In this document: positions 11,101 through 23,516 of the stretch, one piece after another
How the letters are laid out: each line of letters starts with the position of its first letter
Numbering within the stretch: the first letter of the stretch is position 1
DNA from: Phycomyces blakesleeanus NRRL 1555(-)
Taxonomy: Eukaryota; Mucoromycota; Mucoromycetes; Mucorales; Phycomycetaceae
Direction of reading: 5' to 3'
NCBI RefSeq assembly: GCF_001638985.1
Contig: NW_017265146.1
Span: 1,054,001 to 1,118,000, forward strand
DNA: 64,000 bases
Made by a program: the position numbers and the translations under genes
Notes under the pieces: model-generated
Databases searched by the model: none
What the model was told of the DNA's origin: nothing
What the model saw: only the letters and a program-made list of their open reading frames with translations

Positions 11101-12408
11101 GTAAGAGAGAAAAAGAGAAAGAGAAATGATGTAATCCGCACATTTTTTTATTATTAAGTGTCTGGTTGTGAGAAAGGTTGAAACCCAGTAACTTGCTTCA
11201 TCGTTCAATCTCTATGGAAACATATATTTGTGATATAATAGGCAGCTTGAAAAAGTAGATATTAAATTATATACTGGCTAGTTAATATCTTGAAGGTAGA
11301 ATATAATGATTTGAGAGGTTATTAAAAGAAAAAGACAAAGAAAAAAAAGAGATGAAAAATATGTCAAACACAATAAATTTTCTTGACTTTTGTTACCAAA
11401 AATTAAGCTTGAAAATTAGACAATAATAGAAAATGTAAATATTCATACAAATCTGCCTGCTGTTAAAAAGAGATTATAATAGTGATATTTTGCTCAATTC
11501 AAGTAATTTTCCGTAAATGATATACTACACACGTCTCCTCAAAGAAGAAATATAATAATATTCAATATATGTATGTATGCATGTATACTATTTAAACATT
11601 TTATCTTTTATTGGATATTGTAAAGTATCCACTATCTTCTTTAAAACACGTTAGTATTAAACAGAAACTTCTTTGGTTTTGCAGTTAACAAAATGAGAAT
11701 GGAAAATGTAAAATAGAAAAAAAAAGTTCTTGAGAAGTAAATTGTGTAGGATATATGCTGCCTTTGCTTAAACAAAGTGCGGTGTGTTACTTTGTAGCAT
11801 CGGAAAATTTATAGTGAAATGTATCGTGGATTCTACAATTGATTTTATTGGACTATTTGTGCAATAGGAAAAGCGTTTTTGGTAAAAATTGGATAACTCA
11901 GTCTGATTTCTTCTTCTTGGCTGTTGTACATGGCTTGTGCACACTTGGTTGACACCCCGCATTTGTATTCTTTGTGTGAAATAATGACAAGCCTTTATAT
12001 ATATATATATGTATGTATGCTTTATCTGATTCGAATATTTTAGTCAACTCTCTTTGTATTCTGTGGTACTTGTACTTAACTTAATGTCCCCAAGAGGTCC
12101 TGAGGACCATCAAATGACCTGTTTCTTCTAACGTTTCCATAAGTTAATATTTTGTTATTTGGTGATGGGGCTGTGGTTTCTCATATTGTATGTAATGTCC
12201 TTTTGCCCCGTATTTCTATTTGATGTAAATAGTAATGCATGTATTTATACACAATGATTATAAATAATAGCCTGCATACATTATCAATTTCTTTTTGTTT
12301 ATTACAAATATTGATTTATTTATTTTCAAAGGGGGGGTTTCTGTCACTATAAAGAAAAAGACTGCTTTTCTGTATCAAACAAATAGCATCCCAAAAGTAA
12401 CGTATTTG
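11101..12408. other. AT-rich spacer between F-box genes
   Basis: About 1.3 kb of AT-rich sequence with a TATATA tract near 11997-12011 and no supported coding region. Confidence 0.5.
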
Positions 12409-14292
12409 TTATATATTTTCTGCCAATTCGCTCCAGAATGTTTTACTAAACATGTTCTTATAGCCAACAGAACATTCACCAATATACGCGCACATCAAGT
12501 TTACATAGCCTTGTGAGAGATCATGTTTCCAATTGCACATTGTTAGTTGTCCATGATAAGACCGCTCAACCTTTGCAGAAATCGTGCTTGTATTACGTCG
12601 AAACTGTCGGAAGTAATTCTTGGCATATTTGGCTTCTTTGTTGTCTAGAACTCTCATTAAATAAGCATCATTCTCTAATTTAATATCGTTGCTAAAGATA
12701 TGAAACCAAGTATATTGTATACTGCGTTTTGTAGTTGGTTTGCCAGAAAAAAAGGTCTTAATCAACTTTGTGGGTTTGGGTTTCTGTAAGACTGCGGTCG
12801 GTTGAGAAAGGACAATAAAATTGACCGGAACCCCATGATGAGCACCATTATTTGACGAACAAAACCGTACACCATGCATGTGTAAGATCTCAAAATGAGT
12901 ATGTGGCATGCTGAGGCAAAGGCTCCCAGTCTCTGGAGATATGGATCCAGTTACTAACACGTCCGTCAAGTTCATGTACTTTAACTGTCTGCAATGCAGG
13001 GATATATAGTTGAATGTATTGGCTGTCGTTGTTTTATAGGCTATCTGCAACATGCGTAATTTGTGCTGTACTTGTTGTTTCATGCCTTCTGAACCGACTG
13101 ACAGAGTTACACCAGACAACCTAAGCCTTATCAAAGACGGGCACTGTGTCAGGAGAACATCTATTGAGACCTGAGCGTCAGCCACGACAAGGTTCAAGTT
13201 GATTAGATGAATGCAATAATCAAAGTATGCTGATATGTCTCGGGTCATGGCAGGTTGATGCGCTGTTATTATGGTTAACGTTGTAAGCGTGGATGAAAGT
13301 GAATGAGTGCATTCGTGAATAATTGTCGGTAAAAGCTCTGGTGAATCATGAGAGGCAGAAAAGGTATATTTTAGATTGTTGAGCGGCACTTTGAATTTAC
13401 GAAAAAGTTTCCATAGCAGGAAATGCTGTAGGTCTGCATCTTCTTCAGTATACATTTGGATGGCACTTAGATTAGGAAAAGCGTATGGAAGGCCCGAAAA
13501 TATAGAGACCGCGTCATTTGAAGATTGTTGAATGTTGTCGTTCTTGATGAGAATCCAATTAAAAACGCTTAGGTTTGGGTATTTTTGAGCGAAATAACAC
13601 AGCCACCGATTATCTTTTACATCGGAAGAAAGATTAAAAGTTACTAGGTTTTTTGCTGGGGTTGTGGATCTGATGCGCCTGAGATCATCATTAGATATGG
13701 CGTCAAGTTCTAGGGCAAGGCTTGCATCTCTTAGCTGTGGCAAGTGTTGATGAAGAAGCTCAAAATGTTCAAGTGTGAATACAAGGGATCCGGGATTTTC
13801 ACCTTGATCTATCCCTAAGTTCTCTAGGCGTGGTAGACAAGATAGTATTTTGAGAAGCTCCATTTCGTTGTCAAAGACTCTGATCAAATCCAATCTGATC
13901 TTCAGCTCTCGTAGCGTACTCCAAAGAGTCCAGTCTGCTGCGCTTCCAAAACTGACATGACTTAAACAATATTTCTGCATGTAAAGACCCTTGAGACCCT
14001 TAAAATGTTGCTGTAGGGTAAAGAGCTGCCTATTGCTTATCCGGAACTCTCCGTCCAAAATCAACTTTCGTACATGTCGACCATATCTTTCATAGGTGAT
14101 ATACTTGTCATCGAATATATTACAGATCCCATTGATTTCTTTCTGATCAGTTATCCTTATTTTGCTCCACATTGACTCCTGAAATGGCGTTTTCCATGCT
14201 TGGCAAACAAGAATGCAAGGAAGTCTGTGTTTGAGCCGGAGATATTTTCCAATATGAACAAGGATCTCGAATGGCAAATCGGATGCGAGCAT
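12409..14292 (-). CDS. F-box protein with leucine-rich C-terminal region (paralog 5)
   Basis: Intronless, 627 residues, starting with MLASDLPFEILVHIGKYL. The F-box (residues about 1-46, CILVCQAWKTPFQESMW) and leucine-rich segments (LPRLENLGI, LPQLRDASL, CRQLKYMNL) match paralog 1 most closely, and the tail keeps SQGYVNLMCAYIG. It is the first gene of the tandem array in transcription order and probably works as an SCF substrate receptor (inferred from family). Paralogs 1 and 5 share tail blocks such as ISPETGSLCL or VSPKTGSLCL that the others lack, so they look like the closest pair although they lie at the two ends of the array. Confidence 0.85.
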   Translation of the reverse strand: MLASDLPFEILVHIGKYLRLKHRLPCILVCQAWKTPFQESMWSKIRITDQKEINGICNIFDDKYITYERYGRHVRKLILDGEFRISNRQLFTLQQHFKGLKGLYMQKYCLSHVSFGSAADWTLWSTLRELKIRLDLIRVFDNEMELLKILSCLPRLENLGIDQGENPGSLVFTLEHFELLHQHLPQLRDASLALELDAISNDDLRRIRSTTPAKNLVTFNLSSDVKDNRWLCYFAQKYPNLSVFNWILIKNDNIQQSSNDAVSIFSGLPYAFPNLSAIQMYTEEDADLQHFLLWKLFRKFKVPLNNLKYTFSASHDSPELLPTIIHECTHSLSSTLTTLTIITAHQPAMTRDISAYFDYCIHLINLNLVVADAQVSIDVLLTQCPSLIRLRLSGVTLSVGSEGMKQQVQHKLRMLQIAYKTTTANTFNYISLHCRQLKYMNLTDVLVTGSISPETGSLCLSMPHTHFEILHMHGVRFCSSNNGAHHGVPVNFIVLSQPTAVLQKPKPTKLIKTFFSGKPTTKRSIQYTWFHIFSNDIKLENDAYLMRVLDNKEAKYAKNYFRQFRRNTSTISAKVERSYHGQLTMCNWKHDLSQGYVNLMCAYIGECSVGYKNMFSKTFWSELAENI

Positions 14293-16157
14293 TATGAAAC
14301 AAATATAAAAAAAAGAGAGATAGAGATAGATAGAGGAAAGAAAGGAGTTACATTGGGTTGCATACTGTCCATTTGCTTTTTAAAAAGAATCCAGTTCCTG
14401 CGAGCCCCCAAAAAAGATAGCTTTTACTGAAGGTGACGCAGATTAGGACTATTATATGGACACACAAAACAGAAACATGGTTAAGGCAAGTACAAGCTTA
14501 AATGTATAAATGTTGATACATAAGCTCGGTAACAGTGTATGACAGAGTACAACCATAGAACACTCAAGTAGGATCTAAAAACATACTTAACACCTTTTAA
14601 GAGTATTTATGTTTCCTCAATAGAGCAATTTTTCCATAAAAATATTTTGTAAATTCAGCTTTTCCTTTACAAGTTGAATATACTTCTAAGCCATTCTCCC
14701 GGTAACAACAATCCGTTATAAATATGCTATTGACTAATATTAGTATTTTAGAAGTGTAGCTATAAATACATGTGTAAAAGGGCTTGTTAATTTATTAAAA
14801 CAAACGGAACCCCCCAAAGAAAGACAATTACTTGACTTGAGATAAACATGCACTGATAAACTCAATTAAATCAATGAAATGCACCATACAGTTGAGACCA
14901 ATTGAGCTCATGCCACAGTGGTACACTGCTATTTGGTCAATACATTTATGGTTCTTCGTTTAGATAGAAACCAGTAATCGCAAAACTAAAAAGAAAAGAA
15001 AAAGATAGAAAACCTAAATTAAGAACCAAACCTTATGTTTACACACGATCCAGATTTACAAGAAAAAGGATTGTACCAAGAATAACTACGAATTGAATTT
15101 CACTTCAACATGGCTTGCATATGTAGGTTAAGGGCCATATGTATTCTCAAATAAAAGAAGAGCAATTGAGCATGTAATTTGATTATACATATGAGCTAAA
15201 GTATGTCTTGACAGTCAATTCAAATAAAATTACCTTCTCTCATCATCACACGTAGTGCACATACTGTTCTGAATCATACACGTGTAAATTCAGAATCGAT
15301 TGATTTGCTTTAATTTTCTGCCAACTTTATACATACACATATAATTGATCGTTGATAAATTCATTGTAGATACGGTAAAACTATTAAGACCTTGCTAAAA
15401 TAATACATATAAAATTGTCTTCCAAATAATGTTTAATCCTTGGCAGTTTTTAATTAATAAATTAATAAATTAATTATTTGCAATCGAAAATATATATATA
15501 TATATATATGTATTATTAATAAAGAAAAAAAAATCCTTTTACTAAAAATGTATTGAGTAGAATTGCATAGTATGAAATAGGATATGTTTACCCTTTTCAC
15601 ATTAGAGAGCTATAAGTGAGATATTAATTGGTGATAATGATGCTCTTACAATACAAAGTATATCAAAAACAATAATCAAGGCTTGAATCTGAATTCTCTT
15701 CGTTTTTTGTTTATATATATATAATTTTAAAAAGGAGCAGTTTATATTGTTGACCTATCAGTGCTCATTTAATTTATATTGAGAAAATAAAGGGGTCTGT
15801 GATTAAAGATGTGTGCCAAAGCTTTCTGGAAAGCTGAGATTATGTAGTAAGAAAAAAAAACATAGTTATCTGGCTCTTTCTTCTCGCAGACACCATAGTT
15901 GTGCTATCAATTGTATAAAGCCAAAAAGTAAACGATTGTGTGGTGTACAGTAGTAATGATATTTTATAAAATCAAATCTTGTTGTCTTTGAACTTGAGTG
16001 GCAAAACTTGTAAAAAAGCTTTGCGAAAACTCCTCAACACTTAATGTGGATGTATGCTGTGTTGATAGCGTATTATTTGATAAGCGCTCAAAGAATTCCT
16101 ATTATCAGCAAAAAATAAAGGTTAAAAATATATATTAAATTCCTTTAAAGCAGTATC
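14293..16157. other. AT-rich spacer, no gene seen
   Basis: About 1.9 kb between the F-box array and the 3' end of the Nup96-like gene. There is a TA microsatellite near 15491-15510 and many stop codons in all frames. I see nothing else. Confidence 0.55.
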
Positions 16158-17918
16158 TTAATCATAATCATAAGTATTAGTTATGTCACTCACGTTGTCG
16201 AACCTGGTACTTAATCTCACAAGTTTACCGCAAAGCCTTTTAATAAAAACTAATAGATCAGGTGAATGTGTATAGCGATCTTTAAGTTCTTTTAGATCAT
16301 TTAGTCTTGTCTGGATTTCATGTTGAACTAAGTTTGTAGCCACTGGATTTCCGATTGCAAATGTAACTTTTTGGGAGAGTTGCTTCAGTGATTGGTATGT
16401 GCTGAGAATAATAAGTCCATCCCCATCTTGTCCTGATTGATCAAGTTTTAAGAGATATCGTATACCCAGATCGTCGTTTTCTGTAATAATTTCTTAAATT
16501 ATCATACCATATATTTGACCTTCTAAAGGTTTGTTTGATACACTATACACTTACTGGATAGAAGAGTGGTGGGGACAAGATTGTTGAGGATAGCATACTT
16601 TGCTTTCTTAAATTCGTTTGCCTTGAAGTACCAGTCAGCCTCAGTAGCATAGTCTTTAATCGAGTGAGCATGTATGGCCTGTGACAATAAAATTTGTTAT
16701 AAAATAAATACACGGAATTGATAGTTTCATTTATTCACACAAATGAAGTATATTTTTTACCTTTGCTTCTTGTATCCATAACATCGGAATATTTAGTTTA
16801 TTAACAAGATACTCTTCATCTTTCCATTCACACTTATTCAAGATTGACTTGGCTAGCTTTTCTCTGTAGTTTGGACTATTATCAAACCCATACAGCTGTA
16901 TATTAGCTACCGGTTTTTTTTTTAAAAAAAAATCTTTAAAATAAACTTACGATTTGAGAAACAATGCTGCCAAAACAGCCTGGTCAGCAAGTGAGCTTTC
17001 TTGGAGCGTATTACACCATCTTTCGGTGCATTGGTAAATTTCATCTTCTGAAAACCAGTTTGGGACCACAAGTGTCAAAATCCACGCAAGATCGGTCGGC
17101 CAGCCCTTCATGAGGAGCGTGTCTTTATCAGCCGATCGCCGCCTTTCACGCTCTTTAGTCGCTACAAACATAGGCATTTTTGACGCCCATAAGCGCAAAA
17201 CACCTGCCCACAAACAAGATGGTGGTGGCGAGGCAGTATTTTTGTTTCCAATTAGATAATGTGTTCCAGGCAGATGTGACATGGCCTCGTTGTAAAGCTG
17301 AACTGCGTGGTCTAAACTCTGCAGGGGGCGTACTCCACTCCATATGTAGAGCCCCAATACACGTTCCCAATCCAGATTCTCTACTACCACAATACGCTTC
17401 TGACTACAATAGCTTAATTTTCCAGCCAATATGTACCATGCCTTTTGGTGACAAATGGTCATTTTCTCGAAACTACCGTCTTCCTGTAATTCTCTGATTC
17501 TATCTCGTGCACTCTTTTGTGAATTGCATTCTTCTGGTCCCACAATTAGAGCTGCGAAATAATGGTCTCCTCGTGATCGTGCCAGCATTGATGCTTCGAT
17601 CGTCTCTCCATAAGACAAGGCAATTATAACCTTTGCCCATAAATCTCCTGAATGTTTTGATTCAAGATCTGCTATTGATTCAAGTTTCATACTGTTGTCT
17701 GAGTTCAGCCACTCGTAAAAGCGATCAATAAGAATTTTTGGATCTGTGTTCATCAAGATGTCGCATAATTCCAAAGCCTTGTATTCATTGTTAGATAAGT
17801 CGAATACTTCCGGCTTCTTTAATAATTCGGTTAGAATTGTAGTGGGTTTTGAAATGTTTAGGCAGGCGTAAGGATTTTCTTTGCAATCGATCCTAGAAAG
17901 GCGCCGTATAAAGTTCAT
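16158..17918 (-). CDS. Nup96/Nup145C-type nuclear pore scaffold protein (4 exons)
   Basis: Proposed exons on the minus strand: 17918-16951, 16875-16761, 16678-16555 and 16492-16158, with introns of 75, 82 and 62 nt (GTAAGT or GTAAAA donors). All joins keep frame and give 513 residues. The alpha-helical domain resembles the Nup96 family (alpha-solenoid of the Nup84/Nup107 Y-complex). Examples are LWAKVIIALSYGETIEASML and GDHYFAALI, then NLDWERVLGLYIWSG with LDHAVQLYNEAM, then SPNYREKLAKSIL, LNIPMLWIQEAKA and EADWYFKANEFKKAKY. The frame is also open upstream of the ATG to a possible acceptor at about 17943, so an upstream exon is possible. The Nup98 half (GLFG repeats and autoprotease) that precedes Nup96 in most fungi and animals is not visible upstream. 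I am fairly sure of the family, less so of the 5' end. Confidence 0.72.
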
Positions 17919-17994
17919 AATTGACGTATAAATTTTGGCAACCTAAGAGACATTATAATCCATATGTAAGAAAAAAAACGGCAAATAATGCGCT

Positions 17995-18012
17995 TTGTTG
18001 TAGTTTTTTTAG

Positions 18013-18047
<35 letters not shown>

Positions 18048-18066
18048 ATTATTGCTGTTGTTGTTG
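17995..18066. repeat. TTG trinucleotide microsatellite
   Basis: A run of GTT/TTG units interrupted near its end. On the minus strand it would read as a poly-Thr or poly-Asn/Gln tract upstream of the Nup96-like gene, but I see no sign that it is translated. Confidence 0.8.
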
Positions 18067-19292
18067 GTAGTAGAATATGATCGCGACATTTGGCATCCTT
18101 ACGTCTATACAGCTGTATTTTGGAGATTATTAGAATCAATATTGCGAGATTTTGTTATTATTATCTTTTTTTTTTGCTATTAAGCCTACTTGTTGTGAGA
18201 TACAGCTTGTTTCTTACAGATGCTTTCTAAATCATCTGAAGATCGTTTACTACAAGTTTAATATGTGATTATGTTAAAGTTAGTTCAAATGTACATGTAG
18301 ATAAGATGTACTCTTACATACACTGAAGGCATGTTTGGTATATTATTTGATAGGACTTATTTATTTGTTGTATGAAATAATAAATATGTAACTCAATATA
18401 TTATACAACTAAACTCTATTACTTTATTTTATTAAAATAAAAAAAAGGAGCTGTTAACATGGAACAAATTGACCCAAGATCACGTGAGCCATTTTATAGC
18501 TGACAACAAGTAAAACTGGCCACATCTTTTAATTCGTTTTGATATTAAACGTAATCGACAATCTTATGGGGACGACGTTTCTATCTGACCGGACTAATCA
18601 ATTGTGGCTATCTGTCCGGTTCCTGTTACTTTTCATTAATCTTTCTGGGTAAAATGTCGTGTCCTGTGAAAATACAATATATTCCTTGTACGTATTAGCC
18701 TACTGCTTTGTCTCCACACTTTGTGTGTTCACTAATATCTCCCTAGACATCTAACTCTCATTTTTTTCGGAAGTACAGCCTGTTTTCGGGCAATTTAATA
18801 ATTAAATGTTGTCTCATACAAAAAACAAATCCTGTGTATTTGATTAATAGGTGTTTGCGCCCTAAATTTAGACTTGACAATAATTAAATAATAATAATTA
18901 GTCACAAATACACTATATCATTAACTAGTTATGCAGAAGATTATAAAGAGTTGTTGTCATTAGCTTGTGACGCAATATTGTTGAATATCTTACCATTTAT
19001 TGACCGTTTTACCCGTAGGATGTCTTTCTCTTTCTTGCACCTATTTTACTTATATTTCCAGAGTTTACAAGCGCCAACTGGTAAGTAATCGCCATCCACC
19101 ATTTTATTTTTTTCAAAACACAAAAGAAAACCTTGATACGAACATTCTGTATCCTGGCTCTGTATTAATTATTATAATAAGAATGGATACATAGAGACCA
19201 GATATGATTATTCAAAGACAGCAAAGAAGGCACAATTTGTGATCCGGTAGAATCAAAATGTCGTCTTCTACCAAGAAATATCATGAGCCAAT
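18067..19292. other. AT-rich spacer, no gene seen
   Basis: About 1.2 kb separating the minus-strand Nup96-like gene from the small plus-strand gene. It should hold the divergent promoters. No motif is clear enough to name. Confidence 0.45.
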
Positions 19293-19991
19293 ATGAAACG
19301 TCGTTCTCCAAATATCAGCAGTCTTCATCTAGGGCTTACATATGATATTCTTACCGCTTTTCTTCTTCAGTTGAAAAAGCTAATAGAAAATAAATGGGGT
19401 ACAGACAGGGTTTGATTATTATGAAGAACGAGTTAATTGAGCTTGGCATAGCGGAGAAGCCACTAGATAATGATACAAACAAGATAATCGACAGAAGGCT
19501 TAGGTGTCCAAAAGGAATGAAAGACGTTCAGTTAGAATTATTCAAGAAAGTTAAACACGATCCTAAAATCATGAGCAACCTTAATCTGGTAGAGATTACA
19601 ACATTCGGCAAGTTCTTTTTTTCAGTCTTCTTTCTCGGCTGTGTATTTAATCATTATACATGTAGGTATATCACTATATATCGATATTTTGGATTTCCCT
19701 GCCATTTTTATTTTGCGAATAACCAGGTTGACTGATCTCACTGTTCCTGCAAACGTGGAATACGTGCACATTGACTTGCTCCCATTAATGGCATCCTTAC
19801 TCAGCCTTAAAACAATCATAGATGAAACCTCAGCGCTCTTATCACAGGCAGATAAAGATGCAAACCTACGCTCTTCACTCAAGCGTTCCTTTTCAAAAGA
19901 TAGCAATAGTAAGATATCCCAGATCACTTGTGCCAAATGCCAAGTCACCCGAAAGCAACAGAATCAAACAAATAAAAACAGTCGAAAGTGA
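19293..19991 (+). pseudogene. Small gene of unknown function, apparently frameshifted
   Basis: A frame from the ATG at 19293 gives 40 protein-like residues (SLHLGLTYDILTAF, then LKKLIENKWGTDR) before a TGA at 19413. A shift of one base at the GGGTTT run near 19408-19413 continues directly into a second frame (GLIIMKNELIELGIAEKPLD ... RRLRCPKGMKDVQLELFKKV). A 61-nt intron, 19666-19726, with GTATAT donor and CCAG acceptor then joins in frame to a tail (LTVPANVEYVHIDLLPLMA ... ITCAKCQVTRKQQ) ending at 19991. I do not recognise the family. The break could be a sequencing error, real decay, or a start at 19394 with the first part not translated. The residues between about 19600 and 19665 are hydrophobic and may not be true exon. 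Confidence 0.35.
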
Positions 19992-22464
19992 ATTTTCCTT
20001 TGATATCTATGCAAATAACATTATAGTACATTGATTATTTTTCTCCTTTATGATTCGATTCATTAAATAAACTTTATTCTCTGCTTATCTTTATATTAAT
20101 ATGACCTTAATATAATTGAACACAAATGGTACTGGCTAGCTGTCTATTAAAAAAACACCAGTCGTTATATATTTCAATTGATCTATATATCTATCTTTTT
20201 CTTGTACAATAATTTATTATTGATATAAAAGAAACAAATCATAGATAATAATAAGCATACAGAAGAGTAGGCGTAAAAGTAAAAAGTTAAATGATAAATC
20301 CTTTACACTTTTACTAGTAAAATTATCACATATTTTAGCAGCAATTTTTTTCACAAATTTCGCCTTTTACTTGGGCTTTCTAATTCCGTACACTTAATAT
20401 AGAGCGCCAAAAGTATGTAACCGGTGAGATACTCCAAGACACTCTCTGATATAACTATGGAATATAAAAGCATCAGATTGAAACAAAGCAAAAAATTTAT
20501 AGTTCTGTTTCTTTTTTTTGGGGGGGAGTACAGTATATTATGTTTATATAATACAAATGAGCTAATTGAGAGGGGAACAGATATGGAATAGGAAAATGGA
20601 GATGGCACACAAAATTGTCTGGGTTAAATAAAGATGAGTTCTTTTTGCTGTAGTACCTGCAAGCTATAAGCTGATGTGATTTTGCACACGGGTGTTTCTT
20701 ACTTTAAAAGATATGGCGAGAACCGTGTATACAGCCGGTACGGTGGATATTGTCACCAATTACAAAATATTAAATAGCTTGTTGATATATTCGATATTTC
20801 TTCTGCCAAACTAGCAGCCATCTTTAACCAATGATTGGATGATTTTATCGACTTTGAACCATGGTACAAGCACCATACTTAACTTTACTGCATAGTAAAC
20901 ATAACGAGATTTACAGAGAACGGATTTATATTTCAAAAATATATTCCAATATATGTTAGTCAAACGTCTTTTTATAGATATTATCCAAGAATTATTCCTA
21001 ATGAATTGTTGTATATGACTTGGTAAATTTGTAGGATAAGGTTTCCGTTATTCGACTTAAGTCAAAGTAGAGAATTTAGGCTTATCAAAAAAGGAAGCTG
21101 TAGTCATTATAAGAAAAACATGCACTTCAATACGTCTGGTAGTGGTGCTAGTATTACGCTGGTTTCCCTTTCCAAGGGACTGAATTTGTTCACTAATCCG
21201 CAAATCTGAGTGCCCAAAGGTCTCTAATATCCATCGTATTGGCTGTATTTATGTCTGTCTATCTTTATTTAGATCTCGCACATCCCGTGCTTGAGGTAAT
21301 TTCATTTCTTCTTGTTAAAGGTTTAAGATACTTGAAACATCTAATCTATATAGATTACTTTCTTTATACGAACAAATACACACACATGCCACCTAAAGAT
21401 TATTACAGCTCTGTCCGTCTTTGTACATTGCTCATAGACCGTACGCAAAGGAAAGAAGGAAAGAAAATTCGAAAATTGCTTCAGAGCAATTTGCATTTTC
21501 GTTGACATGTTAAAATATCTACAGATGTCTTTGATACTTTAACGTATTGTAACAATCAGAAGTACATACGTACGTACTATATATATTAAGCTTTGTCTTC
21601 CTTATTTATGCGTGTGATGCAAGAAAAATTGTGTATTCTTCCGATGGGAGCCTTGTCAAACATAAAAGTTTAAGTTTCTGCCGCAACGGTTCCTGTCAAA
21701 CATTACACAGACATGAATGAAGTCATGGAAGCTTCTTTATTTTTGGCTTTTTTTTTATACATTTATTTCCAAAACAAATGGGTTTCCTTTTGTTATTAAT
21801 AAAGTCAAATAACTAGTCTTGGCTACCTTGGTAATTTTCAAAAGAATATGTTTTTCTTTGCTCTATATGATTTATAAGAATAAAAGAAAAATGAGAGGAT
21901 ATTTTATTGATTTATTTAAAAAGTGCAAAAATAAAAGTATGAAAAAAAAAGGTGTTTCAGCAGCTTTTGATTCTTGACATTTTGATTAGCGGAGATTAAT
22001 ATTGCTAATGATTGGCTTAAATCAATTAAAAAGAAAAATTAGAAAGAGAAAGTCTCTAAGCAGTTACATTGGTTTCTTCAAAGCTTAAACATCATATGGA
22101 CTTTATAGCTATTTTCGATATTAGCTATTGTTGGCTGGTAGCTAAACTACCATCAATAGTAACAATAATAATAAAAAAAGTTAAATAGCAGGTATTCAAA
22201 GCTACCAAAATAGTTTAATAGACAAGATAATATTGCTAGTTTGGAGGTGGGGTTAAAACATGATCAATACAAATTGACAGAAAATAAGAGGAAAAAGATT
22301 CGCAAGCAGTAAAACTCAACAGGCAATATTGGACGGAACTTTTACTGCTAAAAAGAAAGAAAAAATCATTGTAAAGTGTATAGTAATACTCAAACATGGA
22401 ATACTGTGCTAGTCTTGAAGCATCACCATAGTAAACCAATATACTCAAATTTTCATTGTTCCCT

Positions 22465-22505
<41 letters not shown>

Positions 22506-23516
22506 AGTATAGTTTTGCTCTAACGAACCCAATGGTGTACCAGAGCATGAATAATATGTCAGCTGGTAAAAGATCAACTAAAATGTATGAAAGGAGATAA
22601 TACCTTTCCCCCCCTGAAGAGCTCGTATTCTGTAAGCTCTAACGAAGAATATCATGCTATATCATAGTAGATGATTTTGTACAATCCAATATCCTTAGAC
22701 AACTTCCTTGATTTTGTTTTGGCACTGAGCTTAATCACCAAAAGTGTTATATATCTGAAAAACATCAAAGCAAAATAACGAAAGAAAGAGAGATAAATAA
22801 TCATACGGAACTGGATAATAGTATAGCCCGAGTACATTATACTATGCTTGATAACTTTGCTTTATTAATTACTGGTTAATAAAGTATGTATTTTCAAATG
22901 TTTTACACCATTTTGCAAGCAAAATTACACCAAGGCAAGAAGCCATAATCAAACAACTAACAATTCTTATTTGAAGAAATCAATATTCGTTAGACGCAAT
23001 TTTTGATAGATACCAAGTTATTTCAGCGTACAAAAGTTTATCCATTAATCATCGCTATAATCTTCAGTATATACCCCCCTCTCCCCCTCTCCCTCCTCTT
23101 CTTCCGCGCACCCCCTTTTTTCCGCCTATTAGGATATCCTGGTATTTTTCTCTATCAATATGATTGGATGGAGATAACGAATACAAAGCATGTACTCTAT
23201 ACTCCAAAACTGATTCCGTTTTGGATAAAAAAGGCTAATTGTCCTAGTGTATTGTAATTTGTAGCCAAGTCCAAATATTATACGCGTAATTCTGATTATT
23301 TATAGAAAATATAAAAGTTTACTAGGAAGAATATAGAAGATTGAAGATGTACAAGTACGAGATATATATATATAAGAAAAAAATAATAGAAGAGAAAGGG
23401 CAATATTTGAAATTGCTATTCAAAAACAAGAATATAAGATAAAGTATAATATAGGGGGGAAAGGAAAGTGAAGGGAGTATATATTATATGCAGGATGGTT
23501 AATTTAATCTATTATT
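19992..23516. other. Long AT-rich spacer with microsatellites
   Basis: About 3.5 kb with no coding region I can support. It contains a TA/TG compound microsatellite (22466-22506) and a C/T-rich stretch (about 23070-23120). Several open frames of 60-90 codons have biased, low-complexity translations and no homology that I can see. Confidence 0.5.
22466..22506. repeat. TA/TG compound microsatellite
   Basis: A (TA)n run turns directly into a (TG)n run. Simple sequence. Confidence 0.85.

Noticed and set aside
17915..18139. Thr-rich 74-codon frame upstream of the Nup96-like gene
   Set aside because: Its Thr run is the translated TTG microsatellite, and the rest shows no similarity to Nup98.
20351..20608. 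85-codon minus-strand frame with hydrophobic translation
   Set aside because: Low-complexity, AT-driven composition, no domain, no splice context, no conserved neighbour.
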